Assembly: GCA_023427125.1 (NCBI GenBank)
Contig: JAEZBP010000678.1
Location: 1 to 5,547, forward strand
DNA length: 5,547 nucleotides
Direction: 5' to 3'
Origin: Pseudomonadota bacterium
Lineage (GTDB): Bacteria; Myxococcota_A; Polyangia; Polyangiales; Sandaracinaceae
In this document: positions 4,853 to 5,547 of the stretch, piece after piece
How the letters are laid out: each line of letters starts with the position of its first letter
Numbering within the stretch: position 1 is the stretch's first letter
Position numbers and translations under genes: made by a program
Notes under the pieces: generated by a model
The model's input: the letters and a program-made list of their open reading frames with translations, nothing else
What the model was told of the DNA's origin: nothing
Databases searched by the model: none

Positions 4853-5547
4853 TCACCACGCCGACATGCCGGTGCCCCAGGCCATCGTGTAGCGCGCGTT
4901 GATCTCCGAGAGCGGCTGGAAGCGCTCCTCGCCTCCCACTTCGTAGCGGAACGCGTCGATCCCGAAGGGGCCGAAGTAGCCCGCCTCGTGGAGCGCGCGG
5001 GCCGCGTCGTCGAAGCGAGCGAGGAGCGCGGCGCGCTCGGGCTCGTGGAGCTCGCCAGGCCTAGCCCGCCAGCTCCGGCGCCACGCGCCCGCGCTCACCT
5101 CCTGCACGGTGGCCTCGCCTCGCGCGCACGATCCGTCCATCTCCAAGAGCCCGTGGAGCGACACCTCGAGCGTGATCGCGACCCGCGGCTCGACGTAGAG
5201 CGCGCCCCTCTGGAGCGACGCGCGGATCCACGCGCGATCGGCGTCGAGGATCGATCCTGCGTCGATGCGCCGCTGCCCGCGCCCCGCGAACGCGAGGCCG
5301 CGCTTGAGGAGCCAGCGGCCCTCTCGCGCGAGGGCGCGATCGACGGACGCCTCGTCGCCGCAGCGGAGCGTCCCCTCGAGCCGGTGGAGCGCGAGGGCGA
5401 AGCCGCGCTCGTTGACTCGCGCGAGAACCTCCATCGAGGGCGCGTCGGGCAGCCGCGCCCCGGCCCGCGCCAGGCGGCGCAGCGCCGAGGCGGTCGGACA
5501 GAAGCAGCGCCCCAGCCGGCCTCGCGCGCTCGCGTCCGGGTCGAGGT
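4853..5547 (-). CDS. probable ATP-grasp domain protein, C-terminal part (runs off right edge)
   Basis: The reading frame is open from the right window edge down to a TGA at 4855-4853, giving at least 230 residues; the N-terminus is outside. An ATG at 5434-5432 exists, but the 37 codons before it look equally coding, so I treat the gene as 5'-truncated. Counting from the edge, residues 78-93 read as a strand ending in Lys-Arg followed by GRGQRR, like the ATP-binding lysine and glycine-rich loop of ATP-grasp folds. EP at 119-120 followed by Glu127 could be the hinge and metal region. GIDAF at 195-199 and SEINARYTM at 213-221 resemble the terminal metal-binding E-x-N of the fold. The fold assignment is by motif pattern only and the substrate is unknown. 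ATP-grasp enzymes usually join a carboxylate to an amine or thiol. The gene converges on the M17-like gene with no base between the stops. Confidence 0.62.
   Translation of the reverse strand, partial: LDPDASARGRLGRCFCPTASALRRLARAGARLPDAPSMEVLARVNERGFALALHRLEGTLRCGDEASVDRALAREGRWLLKRGLAFAGRGQRRIDAGSILDADRAWIRASLQRGALYVEPRVAITLEVSLHGLLEMDGSCARGEATVQEVSAGAWRRSWRARPGELHEPERAALLARFDDAARALHEAGYFGPFGIDAFRYEVGGEERFQPLSEINARYTMAWGTGMSAW

Noticed and set aside
4800..4900. Bidirectional terminator between the convergent genes
   Set aside because: There is no space between the stops and no stem with a flanking T-run on either strand. Only the 8-nt GTGATCAC palindrome is present.
1..5547. CRISPR array, tRNA or rRNA gene, insertion sequence, phage attachment site
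   Set aside because: No regularly spaced repeats, cloverleaf-like segments, rRNA stretches, transposase frames or terminal inverted repeats were seen.

Overview
The window is about 70% G+C, and nearly every codon ends in G or C. The genes are packed with short or overlapping junctions. Base composition, protein sequences and gene order suggest a high-GC member of the Myxococcota (former Deltaproteobacteria). This is an inference from style; no marker in the window proves it.

Layout, left to right. The 3' end of a TrmA/RlmC/RlmD-type RNA uracil-C5 methyltransferase runs off the left edge. A rightward block follows: nrdR (repressor of ribonucleotide reductase genes), ribD (bifunctional deaminase/reductase), a 147-nt gap without a convincing gene, a ribB-type gene fused to a degenerate GTP cyclohydrolase II-like domain (the RibBX architecture), ribH (lumazine synthase), nusB (transcription antitermination) and a free-standing N-terminal domain of an M17 leucyl aminopeptidase. 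A leftward gene, probably encoding an ATP-grasp protein, converges on this block; its stop codon touches the stop codon of the M17-like gene. The leftward gene runs off the right edge.

How the genes work together. RibD, RibB and RibH supply three of the activities of riboflavin synthesis: the pyrimidine deaminase/reductase steps, 3,4-dihydroxy-2-butanone 4-phosphate, and 6,7-dimethyl-8-ribityllumazine. nrdR-rib-nusB linkage is a classic bacterial arrangement. Two riboflavin activities are not visible here. Riboflavin synthase (ribE/ribC) is absent from the position between ribD and ribB where it often lies, and that position is instead the 147-nt gap. GTP cyclohydrolase II is probably inactive in the fusion protein, because all three zinc cysteines and the usual catalytic segment are gone. 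Both would have to be encoded elsewhere.

Most of the window is ordinary housekeeping sequence. I did not find a clearly new system. The points most worth a second look are the RibBX-type domain, the gap with possible competing RNA hairpins over the ribB ribosome binding site, the lone M17 N-terminal domain after nusB, and a marked synonymous-codon bias that favours the tetramer GATC.
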